Source: Achromobacter pestifer (lineage in GTDB: Bacteria > Pseudomonadota > Gammaproteobacteria > Burkholderiales > Burkholderiaceae_B). Taken from it: a stretch of DNA of 64,000 nucleotides. The stretch covers positions 2,046,001-2,110,000 of the forward strand of contig NZ_CP053985.1 in assembly GCF_013267355.1 (NCBI RefSeq), in the 5' to 3' direction. How positions within the stretch are numbered: the first letter of the stretch is position 1; each line of letters starts with the position of its first letter. The notes beneath the pieces were generated by a model. That model was not told the DNA's origin, did not search any database, and worked only from the letters and a program-made list of their open reading frames with translations. The position numbers and the translations under genes are program-made. Of this stretch, positions 33,654 through 42,893 are shown piece after piece.

Positions 33654-34853
33654 ATGGCACAAATCGTCCTGTTCGAGAACATCCACCCGAGCGCCCGCGC
33701 TGTTTTTGAAGCCGCCGGCTACTCCGACATCGTCACGCACGCCGCCGCCCTGCCGGCGTCGCAGCTGAGCGACGCCCTGCGCGGCGCTCAGGTGGCGGGG
33801 ATCCGTTCTCGCACCCATCTGGACGCCGCCCTGCTGTCCGGCAACCCCGACCTGCGCGTCGTGGGCTGCTTCTGCATCGGCACCAACCAGGTCGACCTGG
33901 ATGCGGCCATGCAGCGCGGCATCCCGGTGTTCAACGCGCCATTCTCGAACACCCGCTCGGTGGCCGAACTGGTGTTGGGCGAAGCCATCCTGCTGCTGCG
34001 CCGCATTCCCGAAAAGAACGCCCGCGTGCACCTGGGCCACTGGGACAAGAGCGCCGCGGGCGCATTCGAGACCCGCGGCAAGACGCTGGGCATCGTGGGC
34101 TACGGCAACATCGGCTCGCAGATCAGCACGCTGGCCGAAAGCCTGGGCATGCGCGTCGTCTATCACGACGTCGAAGCCAAGCTGCCGTTGGGCAACGCCC
34201 GGCCCGCCGCGACGCTCAACGACCTGCTGGAGCAGGCCGACGTGGTGACCCTGCACGTGCCGGGCGGCAAAACCACCGAAAAGATCATGAACGCGGAAAC
34301 CATCGGACGCATGCGCCGTGGGGCCATCCTGATCAATGCCTCGCGCGGCACGGTGGTGGATATCGACGCGTTGCACGCGGCGCTGAAATCCGGCCATCTG
34401 GCCGGCGCCGCGCTGGACGTTTTCCCGACCGAGCCCAAGGGCGCGGACGAACCGCTGGCCAGCCCGCTGATCGGCCTGCCCAACGTGATCCTGACCCCGC
34501 ACATCGGCGGCAGCACGCAGGAATCGCAAGAGAACATCGGCCGCGAAGTGGCCGAGAAACTGGTGCGCTTCCTGCAGGCCGGTACCACCAAGGGCGCGGT
34601 CAACTTCCCCGAACTGCCCTATCTGGAACCGGCCGGCGGCACGCGCATCCTGCACGTGCACCGCAACGCCCCGGGCGCGCTGGGCACGCTGGACAACCTG
34701 ATGGCGCAGCACGGCCTGAACATCGTCAGCCAGACCCTGCAGACCCGCGGCCAGATCGGCTACGTGATCACCGACGTGGAAGGCGAAGTGAACGACGTCG
34801 TGATGTCCACGCTGCGCAGCCACCCCATCACGGTCCGCTGCGACCGCCTGTAA
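33654..34853 (+). CDS. serA: D-3-phosphoglycerate dehydrogenase
   Basis: A 399-residue D-isomer 2-hydroxyacid dehydrogenase of the E. coli SerA type. The nucleotide-binding motif is GIVGYGNIGSQIS, the catalytic Arg is in LINASRGTVVD, and the catalytic His is in ILTPHIGGSTQE. The C-terminal ACT domain (RILHVHRNAPGALGTLDNLMAQHGLNIVSQ) mediates serine feedback. It commits 3-phosphoglycerate to serine synthesis. It stands alone in its operon. Confidence 0.93.
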   Translation: MAQIVLFENIHPSARAVFEAAGYSDIVTHAAALPASQLSDALRGAQVAGIRSRTHLDAALLSGNPDLRVVGCFCIGTNQVDLDAAMQRGIPVFNAPFSNTRSVAELVLGEAILLLRRIPEKNARVHLGHWDKSAAGAFETRGKTLGIVGYGNIGSQISTLAESLGMRVVYHDVEAKLPLGNARPAATLNDLLEQADVVTLHVPGGKTTEKIMNAETIGRMRRGAILINASRGTVVDIDALHAALKSGHLAGAALDVFPTEPKGADEPLASPLIGLPNVILTPHIGGSTQESQENIGREVAEKLVRFLQAGTTKGAVNFPELPYLEPAGGTRILHVHRNAPGALGTLDNLMAQHGLNIVSQTLQTRGQIGYVITDVEGEVNDVVMSTLRSHPITVRCDRL

Positions 34854-34903
34854 GCCGAGGCCGCCATGACGGGCGGCGCATCATGCGCCGCCCGCCACAC
34901 GAC

Positions 34904-35770
34904 TCAAGACTCTGCAGCGGCCGCCGCCAGGCATTCGGCCATCTTCTCGTGCACGCTGCCGGCATCGAAGGGCAGGCGGCCTATCAGGCCGATCTCACGG
35001 TGGAACGCCGCCTCGCCCAGCGGCAATAGCCGCAAGCCCGTCAGATCCAGCCGCCGCAACTGCGGCAACAGCGCCACGCCCACCCCCAGCCGCACCATGT
35101 TGGCGATGGCGTCGATCTCGTCCAGCTCGACAGCCTCGCGCACGGCGATGCGCTGTTTTTTCAGGAACAGGTCCACCACGCGTCCGCCGAACGAGGCGCG
35201 GTCGTAGCGGATGAAGGGCTGGCTGGCCAACAGTTCGCGCCATGGCGCGACCGGCATGGACGCGGGCATGGCCAGCATCACCGGTTCGCGCAGCAGCGGC
35301 TGCCAGCCGAGTTCGGGCGGCAGGGCGAAGGGCGGCTTGATCAGCATGGCCATGTCCACCTCGCCCGCATCCACCTGCCCCAAGAGCGACAGCGACACGC
35401 CGGGCACGATGCGCACCCGCACGTCCGGATAGACCGCGCGGAACCCGCCCAGCGCGCGTGCCAGCAGGTCCTGCTGCACGGACGCGATGGCGCCGATGCG
35501 CAGCAGGCCGCTGACATGGCCCGCCCCACCGGCCGTGATCATGCGCTCGGCCATGGCGACCAGCTCTTCCGCCTGCGGCAAGACTTCGCGGCCGTGGGCG
35601 TTCAGCACCGCGGCGCGCGCGCTGCGGTCGAACAGCGGCCCGCCCAGATAGTCCTCCAGGCGTTTGATCTGCGCGCTGACCGCGGACTGGGTCAGGCCCA
35701 ACCGGGCGCCTGCGCCGGTAAAGGTGCCGTCCCGCGCCACGGCGATAAAGGTCTTGAACTCTTTGATCAC
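34904..35770 (-). CDS. LysR-family transcriptional regulator
   Basis: A 288-residue LysR protein. The helix-turn-helix is at about residues 3-60 ([35 protein letters not shown]), and the effector domain is at about 88-285. The start is either GTG at 35770 (chosen) or TTG at 35776; neither has a strong ribosome-binding site. It is divergent from the VOC gene and the pxp operon across an unusually AT-rich gap (35777-35840) that also holds a 9-bp direct repeat TCGATGCTA (35782 and 35843). It is the probable regulator of those genes. Confidence 0.9.
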   Translation of the reverse strand: MIKEFKTFIAVARDGTFTGAGARLGLTQSAVSAQIKRLEDYLGGPLFDRSARAAVLNAHGREVLPQAEELVAMAERMITAGGAGHVSGLLRIGAIASVQQDLLARALGGFRAVYPDVRVRIVPGVSLSLLGQVDAGEVDMAMLIKPPFALPPELGWQPLLREPVMLAMPASMPVAPWRELLASQPFIRYDRASFGGRVVDLFLKKQRIAVREAVELDEIDAIANMVRLGVGVALLPQLRRLDLTGLRLLPLGEAAFHREIGLIGRLPFDAGSVHEKMAECLAAAAAES

Positions 35771-35919
35771 GATCAATTATTTCGATGCTAACTAGCAAAA
35801 AATATCGTTTTTCAATCAAAAAAACAATACCTAAACTACCCATCGATGCTAGGCCGTCCAAGCTTGCGGCGGCCCGCAATCTGATTGATCATTTTCCTTT
35901 GCCTCACCCGGAGCCTTCC

Positions 35920-36351
35920 ATGACCGCTCAAACCAACCTGCCGCCGTTCCACCTTGCCTTCCCGGTCCGCGACCTGGCCGAAGCCCGCGCCTTCTATGGC
36001 GAAAAACTGGGCTGTCCGGAGGGCCGCAGCTCGCCCGAATGGATCGACTTCAACTTCTACGGCCACCAGATCGTCGCCCACCTGGCGCCCAGCGAATGCG
36101 GCCACAAGGCCACCAGCGCCGTGGACTCGCACAATGTGCCGGTGCGCCATTTCGGCGCCGTGCTTTCCATGGAACAATGGGAAGCAATGGCGAAGCGTCT
36201 GACCGACGCCGGCACCGAATTCGTCATCGAGCCCTACATCCGCTTCAAGGGTGAAGTGGGCGAACAAGCCACCATGTTCTTCCTGGATCCGTCGGGCAAT
36301 GCGCTGGAATTCAAGGCGTTCAAGAATATGGATTCCCTGTTCGCCAAGTAA
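35920..36351 (+). CDS. VOC (glyoxalase/dioxygenase superfamily) protein
   Basis: A 143-residue vicinal-oxygen-chelate protein with the usual paired beta-alpha-beta-beta-beta modules. Metal ligands are likely His in [10 protein letters not shown], His in PVRHFGAVL and Glu in [27 protein letters not shown] is the typical VOC opening. The chemistry (isomerase, dioxygenase or lyase) cannot be told. The ATG at 35920 is used; the longer frame upstream lies in the AT-rich regulatory gap. It is 18 bp before pxpB and probably shares its transcript. Confidence 0.85.
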   Translation: MTAQTNLPPFHLAFPVRDLAEARAFYGEKLGCPEGRSSPEWIDFNFYGHQIVAHLAPSECGHKATSAVDSHNVPVRHFGAVLSMEQWEAMAKRLTDAGTEFVIEPYIRFKGEVGEQATMFFLDPSGNALEFKAFKNMDSLFAK

Positions 36352-36369
36352 TCCGTCTCTACAGGTTTC

Positions 36370-37107
36370 GTGTCGTTGAACGCAAATTCAGAACCTCCTT
36401 CTCCGGCCGAAACCTCGTGGCGCATCCTGCCCCAGGGTGACCGCTGCCTGATCGTTTCCTTTGGCGACCAGATCGACGCTGGCGTGGGCAGAACCTGTCT
36501 GGCCGCGGCCGGCAAGCTACGCGATGCGCGGCTTCCCGGCGTGACCGACGTGGTGCCGTCGTTCGTCGCGGTGGCGGTGCACTACCGTCCCGGCGCCAGC
36601 GGCGGCCCCACTTACACGCAGCTGGCCGAACGCATCGGACAATTGCTGTCCGAAGGCATCGCCGCGGACGCCCTGGGCGGACGCGAGATCGACATCCCGG
36701 TCTGCTACGGCGGCGAACACGGCCCCGACCTGGCCGAAGTGGCCGAGGCCGCCGGCCTCACGCCCGAAGGCGTCATCGCACTGCACAGCCAGCCCCGCAG
36801 CATGGTCTTCATGCTGGGCTTCGCGCCCGGCCACGCCTATCTGGGCGTGCACGACGAAAAACTGAATATTCCGCGCCGCGCCTCGCCGCGCACCGCAGTG
36901 CCGTCCGGCGCCGTGGCGGTGGCCAACCGGCAGACCGTGATCTACCCGAACCGCCTGCCCGGCGGCTGGAACATCATCGGCGCCACCCCGCTCACCATGT
37001 TCGACCCGGCCCGCGACCCCGCCGCCCTGTTGCAACCCGGCGACTCGGTCCGCTTCGTGCCGATCGGCCCCGAGGAATTCGACCGCATCAGGGGAACCCA
37101 GGCATGA
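36370..37107 (+). CDS. pxpB: 5-oxoprolinase subunit PxpB
   Basis: A 245-residue KipI/PxpB family protein with the signature VFMLGFAPGHAYLG, then IPRRASPRTAVPSGAVAVANRQT and a C-terminal YPNRLPGGWNIIG. With PxpA and PxpC it hydrolyses 5-oxo-L-proline to glutamate using ATP. The start is GTG (GTGTCGTTGAAC). It overlaps pxpC by ATGA. Confidence 0.92.
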   Translation: MSLNANSEPPSPAETSWRILPQGDRCLIVSFGDQIDAGVGRTCLAAAGKLRDARLPGVTDVVPSFVAVAVHYRPGASGGPTYTQLAERIGQLLSEGIAADALGGREIDIPVCYGGEHGPDLAEVAEAAGLTPEGVIALHSQPRSMVFMLGFAPGHAYLGVHDEKLNIPRRASPRTAVPSGAVAVANRQTVIYPNRLPGGWNIIGATPLTMFDPARDPAALLQPGDSVRFVPIGPEEFDRIRGTQA

Positions 37108-38099
37108 GCGTGACCGTGATCAAGCCCGGCATGCTGTCCAGCTTCCAGGACCGCGGCCGTGAGGGCTACCAGCACCAGGGCATCCCGGCCGCCGGCGCCA
37201 TGGACGAGCGCGCGCACCGGCTGGCCAACGCGCTGGCCGGCAACCAGGACGAACACGCCACGCTGGAAATGACCCTGACGGGTCCGACCCTGCGCTTTGA
37301 CGCCGCAGCCTGCTTCGCGCTGGCCGGAGCCGACCTCGGCGCCACGCTCAACGGCCAGGACATCCCCGCCCACCGCCCGCTGGTGGCGCGGGCTGGCGAC
37401 ACGCTGGCCTTCGGCGCCAGGCCGGCCGTGGGCGTGCGCGGCTATCTCGCGGTCCACGGCGGCTTCGCGCTGCCGCGCGTCATGGGCAGCGAAAGCACCT
37501 ACCTGCGCAGCGGCTTCGGCGGCTTCCAGGGGCGCGCGCTGGCCAAGGGCGACCAGGTGCCGTTGCATGCGCCGCTGGCTACCGGCCGCGACCTGGACGC
37601 CTTGCAGGAAGCGTTGTGGAACCAACGCGTCTACCTGCCGGCGACGCTGGGCGCCAAACGCCGCGAGTTCATCCGTTTCCTGCCCGGCATGCACTGGGAA
37701 GAATTCTCCGACACCACCCGCCAGGCCTTCGGCGGCGGCGCCGAATTCCGCATCAGTCCACAGTCCGACCGCATGGGCTACCGCCTGCTGGGCCCGACGC
37801 TGTCCATGAGCCAGCCGCGCCAGATGCTGTCGGAAGCCGCCAGTTTCGGCACCGTGCAGGTGCCCTCGGGCGGCGAGGCCATCATCCTCATGGCCGACCG
37901 GCAGACCACCGGCGGCTACCCCAAGATCGCGCAGATCGCCACGGTGGACCTGCCCGTCCTGGCGCAGTGTGCGCCGGGCCAGACGCTGCGCTTCCAGTTG
38001 ATCGAACTGGAAGAGGCGCAGCGCCTGGACGGCGAACGCGAACGCGCCTTCACGCAATTGCAGGACGCGCTGGCGCCGTTGCGCGCGCTCCTGGCCTAG
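37104..38099 (+). CDS. pxpC: 5-oxoprolinase subunit PxpC
   Basis: A 331-residue KipA/PxpC family (biotin-dependent carboxylase-like) protein, opening VIKPGMLSSFQDRGREGYQHQGIPAAGAMDE with GYLAVHGG and SQSDRMGYRL-type motifs. It is the partner subunit of PxpB, and the overlapping start codon supports a complex made in equal amounts. It ends 13 bp before pxpA. Confidence 0.92.
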   Translation: MSVTVIKPGMLSSFQDRGREGYQHQGIPAAGAMDERAHRLANALAGNQDEHATLEMTLTGPTLRFDAAACFALAGADLGATLNGQDIPAHRPLVARAGDTLAFGARPAVGVRGYLAVHGGFALPRVMGSESTYLRSGFGGFQGRALAKGDQVPLHAPLATGRDLDALQEALWNQRVYLPATLGAKRREFIRFLPGMHWEEFSDTTRQAFGGGAEFRISPQSDRMGYRLLGPTLSMSQPRQMLSEAASFGTVQVPSGGEAIILMADRQTTGGYPKIAQIATVDLPVLAQCAPGQTLRFQLIELEEAQRLDGERERAFTQLQDALAPLRALLA

Positions 38100-38112
38100 A
38101 AAGGAATTTGCC

Positions 38113-38880
38113 ATGACCACCCGCATCGACATGAACTGCGACATGGGCGAAAGCTATGGCGCCTGGACCATGGGCAACGACGCGGCGGTGCTGCAGTTCG
38201 TCAGCTCCGCCAACATCGCCTGTGGCTTCCATGGCGGCGATCCGGCCACCATGCGCAAGACCGTGGCGGCCGCGCTGGCGCGCGGCGTGGCGCTGGGCGC
38301 GCACCCCAGCCTGCAGGACTTGGCCGGGTTCGGACGCCGCGTCATCCAGATCAGTCCCGACGAGGCCTACGACATCGTGGTCTATCAGATCGGCGCGCTG
38401 GCCGGCGTGGCCGCCTCGCAAGGCGCGCGGCTGCACCACGTGAAGGCGCACGGCGCGCTCTACAACATGGCCGCCAAGGACGAAGGCCTGGCGCGCGCGA
38501 TCTGCCAGGCCGTCAAGGACGTGGACGCCTCGCTGATCCTGTACGGGCTGGCGGGCAGCAAGCTGATCGACGCGGCCCGCGCCATCGGCCTGGCCGCCGC
38601 CAACGAAGTCTTTGCCGACCGCTCCTACCAGGACGACGGCTCGCTCACGCCGCGCAGCCGCGCGGGTGCGATGATCGAAGACCTGGATCAGGCCGTGGCG
38701 CAGGTGGTGCGCATGGTGCGCGAAGGCAAGGTGCGCTCAGTGGACGGCAAGGACGTGCCGGTGCAGGCGGACACGCTCTGCATCCATGGCGATCAGCCCA
38801 ACGCGCTGATCTTCGCCGACGGCATCCGCAAGGCTTTGGAACAGGCGGGGATCGAAGTCCGCACGCCCCCGAGGGCTTAG
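38113..38880 (+). CDS. pxpA: 5-oxoprolinase subunit PxpA (LamB/YcsF family)
   Basis: A 255-residue TIM-barrel-like protein with the N-terminal signature RIDMNCDMGESYGAW, ANIACGFHGGDP, VKAHGALYN and the C-terminal LCIHGDQPNAL. PxpA is the catalytic 5-oxoproline hydrolase component. The order pxpB-pxpC-pxpA is complete here. The downstream convergent GntR gene may control it. Confidence 0.93.
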   Translation: MTTRIDMNCDMGESYGAWTMGNDAAVLQFVSSANIACGFHGGDPATMRKTVAAALARGVALGAHPSLQDLAGFGRRVIQISPDEAYDIVVYQIGALAGVAASQGARLHHVKAHGALYNMAAKDEGLARAICQAVKDVDASLILYGLAGSKLIDAARAIGLAAANEVFADRSYQDDGSLTPRSRAGAMIEDLDQAVAQVVRMVREGKVRSVDGKDVPVQADTLCIHGDQPNALIFADGIRKALEQAGIEVRTPPRA

Positions 38881-38907
38881 GCGCGGCTGGCTTTAGGCGC
38901 GGCCGGC

Positions 38908-39609
38908 TTAGGCGCGGCCGTAGCGCGGCGCCAGTTCTTCCGCGTCCTGCAGCGAGGCATGGCGATACGCCTCCACCACGCTGGGCAGCACGTCCGCCAG
39001 ATAACTGCGCGTCAGATTGGCCGCGCGCTCGACATCGCGGCCGGCCAAGGCCTCGATGACGCCGCCGGTGCAGGCCTGGATGCCGCTGAACGGCAGCGCC
39101 TGCCTGGCCAACAGGTAGCGCAGCGGTTCGATCTGTTCGTAAAGCTTGCTGAGCATGCCGGCAAGCGGAGTATTGCCCGTGCTGCGGGCCGCGGCCAGAT
39201 AGAACGCGCAGGCCGAAGCAATGGCGGCGCGTCCATCGCCCGAAGCCAACGCAGCCCCGATGGCGGCGTCATGGACGCGCAATTCGGCCAGCAGAGGCGC
39301 CAGGTCAGCCGCCTCTGCCGCCTGGCGGATGCAATAGGCCTCGAGTTCAGCGCGCAGCTGGTAAAGATGCCGGATCTGCGCCTCGGTGTAGAGGGTGACC
39401 CTGAAGCCCTTGCGCTGGATATGGGCGACCAGGCCGCTCAGCTCCAGCAGGCGCAGCGCTTCGCGGATCGGGCTGCGGCTGGTGCCGAAACGCTGTTCCA
39501 GCTCCTGTTCGCGCAGGGGCTGGCCCGGCCGGATGGAGCCGTCCACGATCAATTCACGAATCTGTTCCTGCAGGAAATACGGAATCGTGGCGGGCGCTTT
39601 GACGTCCAA
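38908..39609 (-). CDS. GntR-family (FCD/FadR subfamily) transcriptional regulator
   Basis: A 233-residue FadR-type regulator. The winged helix is at about residues 8-75 (REQELEQRFGTSRSPIREALRLLELSGLV), and the all-helical FCD ligand domain is at about 85-220. The TTG start at 39609 is supported by AAGGGGAG a few bases before it. It is convergent to pxpA, separated by 27 bp. An inverted repeat (39648-39663) upstream suggests autoregulation. Its target may be the pxp operon; this is inference. Confidence 0.88.
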   Translation of the reverse strand: MDVKAPATIPYFLQEQIRELIVDGSIRPGQPLREQELEQRFGTSRSPIREALRLLELSGLVAHIQRKGFRVTLYTEAQIRHLYQLRAELEAYCIRQAAEAADLAPLLAELRVHDAAIGAALASGDGRAAIASACAFYLAAARSTGNTPLAGMLSKLYEQIEPLRYLLARQALPFSGIQACTGGVIEALAGRDVERAANLTRSYLADVLPSVVEAYRHASLQDAEELAPRYGRA

Positions 39610-39647
39610 TCGGCTCCCCTTGTACTGCGCAATGCATGGTATGAGAC

Positions 39648-39663
39648 CTAGTGAAGATACTAG
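39648..39663. promoter_or_regulatory. Inverted repeat upstream of the GntR gene
   Basis: CTAGT (39648-39652), GAAGAT, ACTAG (39659-39663) form a perfect 5-bp dyad about 40 bp before the GntR start, in an AT-richer stretch. It is a candidate self-operator. Confidence 0.4.
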
Positions 39664-39720
39664 AAATCTCTTGAAACATAAATAAGAAAATTGTTGCAGA
39701 GCGCCATTCCCGGCTTGCGT

Positions 39721-40359
39721 TCAGTCCCAGTCGTCCCGATACACGAACTTCGGCATCTGCCAATTGAATCGCAAAGCCAGCAGGCGCACCGCCAGGCCCG
39801 CGGCCAGCGCGATCGGCACCGCGGCGTTGGCCGACAGGCCCAGGGCCTGCGAGCCCAGGTAGAGTCCGCCAGTCACGAAGGACACGCTGGCATAGAGTTC
39901 CTTGCGAAACAGCAGCGGCACCTCGTTGCACAGCACGTCGCGCAACACCCCGCCGGCGCAGCCGGTGATCATGCCGCTGATCAGCACCACCGTGATCGGC
40001 AGCTGCATCAGCTGCGCCACCTGGCAGCCGATGACCGTGAACGCCACCAGGCCCAGCGCATCGGCCAGCAGGAACACGCTGCGCAGGCGCCGCATGACCG
40101 GCGCGATCAAGGCGGTGAAGATCGCCGCGCCCGCGGTCATCCAGAGATATTCGGGATGGACCACCCAGGTCAGGGGGTAATGCCCCAACAGCACGTCGCG
40201 CAGCGAGCCGCCGCCCAGCGCCGTCACGCAGGCAATGATGCAGACGCCCATCCAGTCCATGTCGCGCCTGCCGGCCGAAAGCGCCGCGGTCATCGCTTCC
40301 GCCACGATGGCGACGAGATACAGCGTGTGCAGCAAGGCGGGAGACAGATCCGGGAACAT
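39721..40359 (-). CDS. Trimeric intracellular cation channel family protein (UPF0126)
   Basis: A 212-residue inner-membrane protein with seven hydrophobic segments in two homologous halves. Each half carries the glycine-rich GGxxRD signature: ALGGGSLRDVLLG in the first and GCAGGVLRDVLCN in the second. Prokaryotic TRIC-like proteins form cation (K+) channels. It stands alone, and the GntR gene lies upstream on the same strand side. Confidence 0.88.
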   Translation of the reverse strand: MFPDLSPALLHTLYLVAIVAEAMTAALSAGRRDMDWMGVCIIACVTALGGGSLRDVLLGHYPLTWVVHPEYLWMTAGAAIFTALIAPVMRRLRSVFLLADALGLVAFTVIGCQVAQLMQLPITVVLISGMITGCAGGVLRDVLCNEVPLLFRKELYASVSFVTGGLYLGSQALGLSANAAVPIALAAGLAVRLLALRFNWQMPKFVYRDDWD

Positions 40360-40582
40360 GGGAGGGCGGAAAGTTGGACTGGCACCATTGTATTAAGCCT
40401 GTGACGCCGCAGGCGGCCATTGCCTGCGCGCCCGCCATCCCTTACCCTCGACTTTGCGTTGATATCTATCAAGTCCCCCTCCGCGTAGCCGCGGGACAAT
40501 GGGAATAAGGCCCGCGAGGGCGGAACGGCTGGAGCGCACGCATGCGGGAGTCGGCGGTCCAGCCACAACCGGGAGAGAACGT

Positions 40583-41452
40583 ATGACACAGCAAACTGGC
40601 CCCATCCTGCTCGCAACCGACTTGAGCGCGCGCGGCGACCGCGCCCTGGACCGCTCGCTGCAACTGGCCAAGGAACTCGGCACCAAGCTCATCGTCCTGC
40701 ATGTCATGGAATCCCATGCGACGCCGGCCCGCCTGACCACGCCCGTGTGGCGGCGCCTGTCGACGGACCACAAGGCGCTGGCCGAGCGCGAGCTGGCCGA
40801 CGACCTGGCCGCCGCCGACGTGCCGACCGAAGTGGTGGTGGTCAGCGGCGATCCGCTGGTCCGCATCATGGAAACCGCCGACAGCTATGGATGCTCGCTG
40901 ATCGTCACCGGCACCGCGCGCGATGAAACGCTGGGCCGCCTGCTGCTCGGCACGACGGTCGAAAAGCTGGCACGCCAGGCGCGCCAGCCGGTGCTGGTGG
41001 TCAAGACCCGTCCGCGCCGGCCGTACCGCGACGTGCTGGTCGCCACCGACTTCTCCGCGGGCTCGCGCCAGGCGCTGCGCGCAGCGCTGCAGCTGGTGCC
41101 GAACGCGGCCCTGACGCTGTTCCACTCCTATGACGTCCCCTTCCAGGGCAAGAACGTGCCGGACGACGCCATTACCCGCAGCTTCTACAAGGCCGCCGAG
41201 CAGAGCGCCCGCGAGTTCATCGCCGAAACTCCCGAACTGGCCCAGGTCGCCGCCCCCACGGTGGTGCTGGAAAGCGGCCAGCCGGAAACCGTGCTGTCGG
41301 AATACTCGTTCAACCACCGCTCCGACCTGGTCGTGACCGGCACCCATGGCCGCACCGGCATCCTGCGCACCGCCATCGGCAGCGTGGCCGAACGGCTGCT
41401 GGAGTCCCTGCCCAGCGACGTGCTGATCGTCAGGTTGCTCGACGACAAGTAA
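40583..41452 (+). CDS. Universal stress protein with two tandem Usp domains
   Basis: A 289-residue protein with two UspA folds. Domain 1 (about 8-145) opens ILLATDLSARGDRALDRSL and ends with a truncated ATP motif, IVTGTARDETLGRLLLGTTVEKL. Domain 2 (about 150-287) opens DVLVATDFSAGSRQALRAAL and has a full ATP motif, VVTGTHGRTGILRTAIGSVAERLL. So ATP binding may be limited to domain 2. GGGAGAGAA precedes the ATG at 40583. The 223-bp gap before it shows no gene. Confidence 0.9.
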   Translation: MTQQTGPILLATDLSARGDRALDRSLQLAKELGTKLIVLHVMESHATPARLTTPVWRRLSTDHKALAERELADDLAAADVPTEVVVVSGDPLVRIMETADSYGCSLIVTGTARDETLGRLLLGTTVEKLARQARQPVLVVKTRPRRPYRDVLVATDFSAGSRQALRAALQLVPNAALTLFHSYDVPFQGKNVPDDAITRSFYKAAEQSAREFIAETPELAQVAAPTVVLESGQPETVLSEYSFNHRSDLVVTGTHGRTGILRTAIGSVAERLLESLPSDVLIVRLLDDK

Positions 41453-41467
41453 GCCAGTCCGGCCATG

Positions 41468-41493
41468 AAAAACGGCGCCTCGGCGCCGTTTTT
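41468..41493. terminator. Bidirectional rho-independent terminator
   Basis: AAAAACGGCGCC (41468-41479) and GGCGCCGTTTTT (41482-41493) form a stem with T-run on plus and A-run on minus. It ends both the Usp gene and the convergent ampG gene. Confidence 0.92.
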
Positions 41494-41535
41494 TTGCGGA
41501 GTTCTCCGAGCGCCTGGCTGGCGCCGGATTCGATC

Positions 41536-42750
41536 CTAGGCTTGCTCGCCCTGCTTCTCCATGGTTTCTATCGTGCCGCGCAGCAGGTGCAGCAGCACCA
41601 GGCCGGGCAGCGCGATCACCACGGTCAGCAGGAAGAAGCCAGGCCAGCCCATGGCTTGCACCAGCGGCGGCGTGAGCGGGCCGGCCAGATAGGTGCGGCC
41701 CACGGCCGACAGCGCCGACAGCAGCGCGAACTGGGTCGCGGAAAAGCGCTGGCGGCACAGCGCCATCAGCAGGCCGACGAAGGACGCCGTGCCCAGCCCG
41801 CCGCACAGGTTCTCGATGCCCACGCCCACGGCCATCAGCCAGAGGTTCTTGGGGCTGATGGCGATCAGCCAGTACGCCAGGTTCGACACGGCCTGCAGCA
41901 GCCCGAACGCCATCAGCGAACGGTACAGGCCCCAGCGCGACATGAGCGACCCGCCGGCCAGCGCGCCGATGATGGTGGCGGCCAATCCCAGCACCTTGTT
42001 CACGGTGCCGACTTCCGTCGGCGTGAAGCCCGCGCCGCGGATCAGGAAGGTGGTGGACAAGGCGCCCGCGAACGCGTCGCCCAGCTTGTAGAGCACGATC
42101 AGCAGCAGCACGGCCAGCGCCCCGCGCCGCGTGAAGAATTCGCGCAATGGTTCGCCGACAGCCTCGCGCAGGTTGCGCGGCGGGCGCGCGACGTGCTCGG
42201 GCTCCGGCGCCCAGAACGTGGCCAGCATGCACAGCAGCATCAGGCCGCCCATCAGCACATAGGTGTTGCCCCAGCCTATCCACTGGTCCGCCAGGATCAG
42301 CGCCAGCCCGCCCGACACGATCATGGCCAGCCGGTAGCCCATGACCTTGATGGCAGCTCCCGCGCCGCGCTCATCCTTGCGCAGCACGTCCGTGCAATAG
42401 GCGTCGAAAGCGATGTCCTGCGTGGCCGACAGAAACGCGACCAGCACGGCCAGCAGGGCCAGGGTCTGCAGCGACGACGACGGCGACAAGGCGCCCATCG
42501 CCATGATCGCCACGGCCAGCAGCAATTGGGTCAGCAGCATCCAGCCGCGCCGCCGCCCCAGCAAGGGCGGTGCATAGCGGTCCACCAGCGGGGCCCACAG
42601 GAACTTGAGGGTATAGGCGCTGCCCACCAATGTCAGGAAACCGATCTGCTGCAGCGGCACGTTTTCCACCGTGGCCCAGGCCTGCAAGGTGCCGCTGGTC
42701 AGGGCCAACGGCAACCCGCTGGTAAAGCCCAGGACCAGCAAGGGGGCCAC
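41536..42750 (-). CDS. ampG: Muropeptide permease AmpG (MFS)
   Basis: At least 404 residues and 12 transmembrane segments. The opening LLVLGFTSGLPLALTSGTLQAW and the motifs LKFLWAPLVDRY, SATQDIAFDAY, VLYKLGDAFAG and SATQFALLSALSAVGRTYL are AmpG hallmarks. It imports anhydro-muropeptides for cell-wall recycling and affects AmpC induction. It lacks the last two helices of E. coli AmpG. Coordinates use the first canonical start, GTG at 42750, but that would cut the N-terminal leader; an ATT at 42786 with AGGAG six bases upstream gives a better start (see findings). Confidence 0.92.
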   Translation of the reverse strand: MAPLLVLGFTSGLPLALTSGTLQAWATVENVPLQQIGFLTLVGSAYTLKFLWAPLVDRYAPPLLGRRRGWMLLTQLLLAVAIMAMGALSPSSSLQTLALLAVLVAFLSATQDIAFDAYCTDVLRKDERGAGAAIKVMGYRLAMIVSGGLALILADQWIGWGNTYVLMGGLMLLCMLATFWAPEPEHVARPPRNLREAVGEPLREFFTRRGALAVLLLIVLYKLGDAFAGALSTTFLIRGAGFTPTEVGTVNKVLGLAATIIGALAGGSLMSRWGLYRSLMAFGLLQAVSNLAYWLIAISPKNLWLMAVGVGIENLCGGLGTASFVGLLMALCRQRFSATQFALLSALSAVGRTYLAGPLTPPLVQAMGWPGFFLLTVVIALPGLVLLHLLRGTIETMEKQGEQA

Positions 42751-42893
42751 GCGGGGGCTGGTGTAGACGTTGGATGCAGCGGTAATGACGGTCTCCTGTA
42801 ACGCGCCGGCGCGGCGCTACAGGCTGCGGCCGCGGGCTTGCGGCATTTTAGGGCCTGTTGGCCCGCGCCGCCGCCAGGATGCGTGTCGGAATG

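Noticed and set aside
35785..35919. N-terminal extension of the VOC protein
   Set aside because: This AT-rich stretch is better explained as the divergent LysR control region; the conserved fold begins at 35920.
38881..38907. Short TTAGGCGCGGCCGGC-like repeats after pxpA
   Set aside because: Only two or three partial copies in a gap of under 30 bp that continues into the GntR gene; probably slippage without function.
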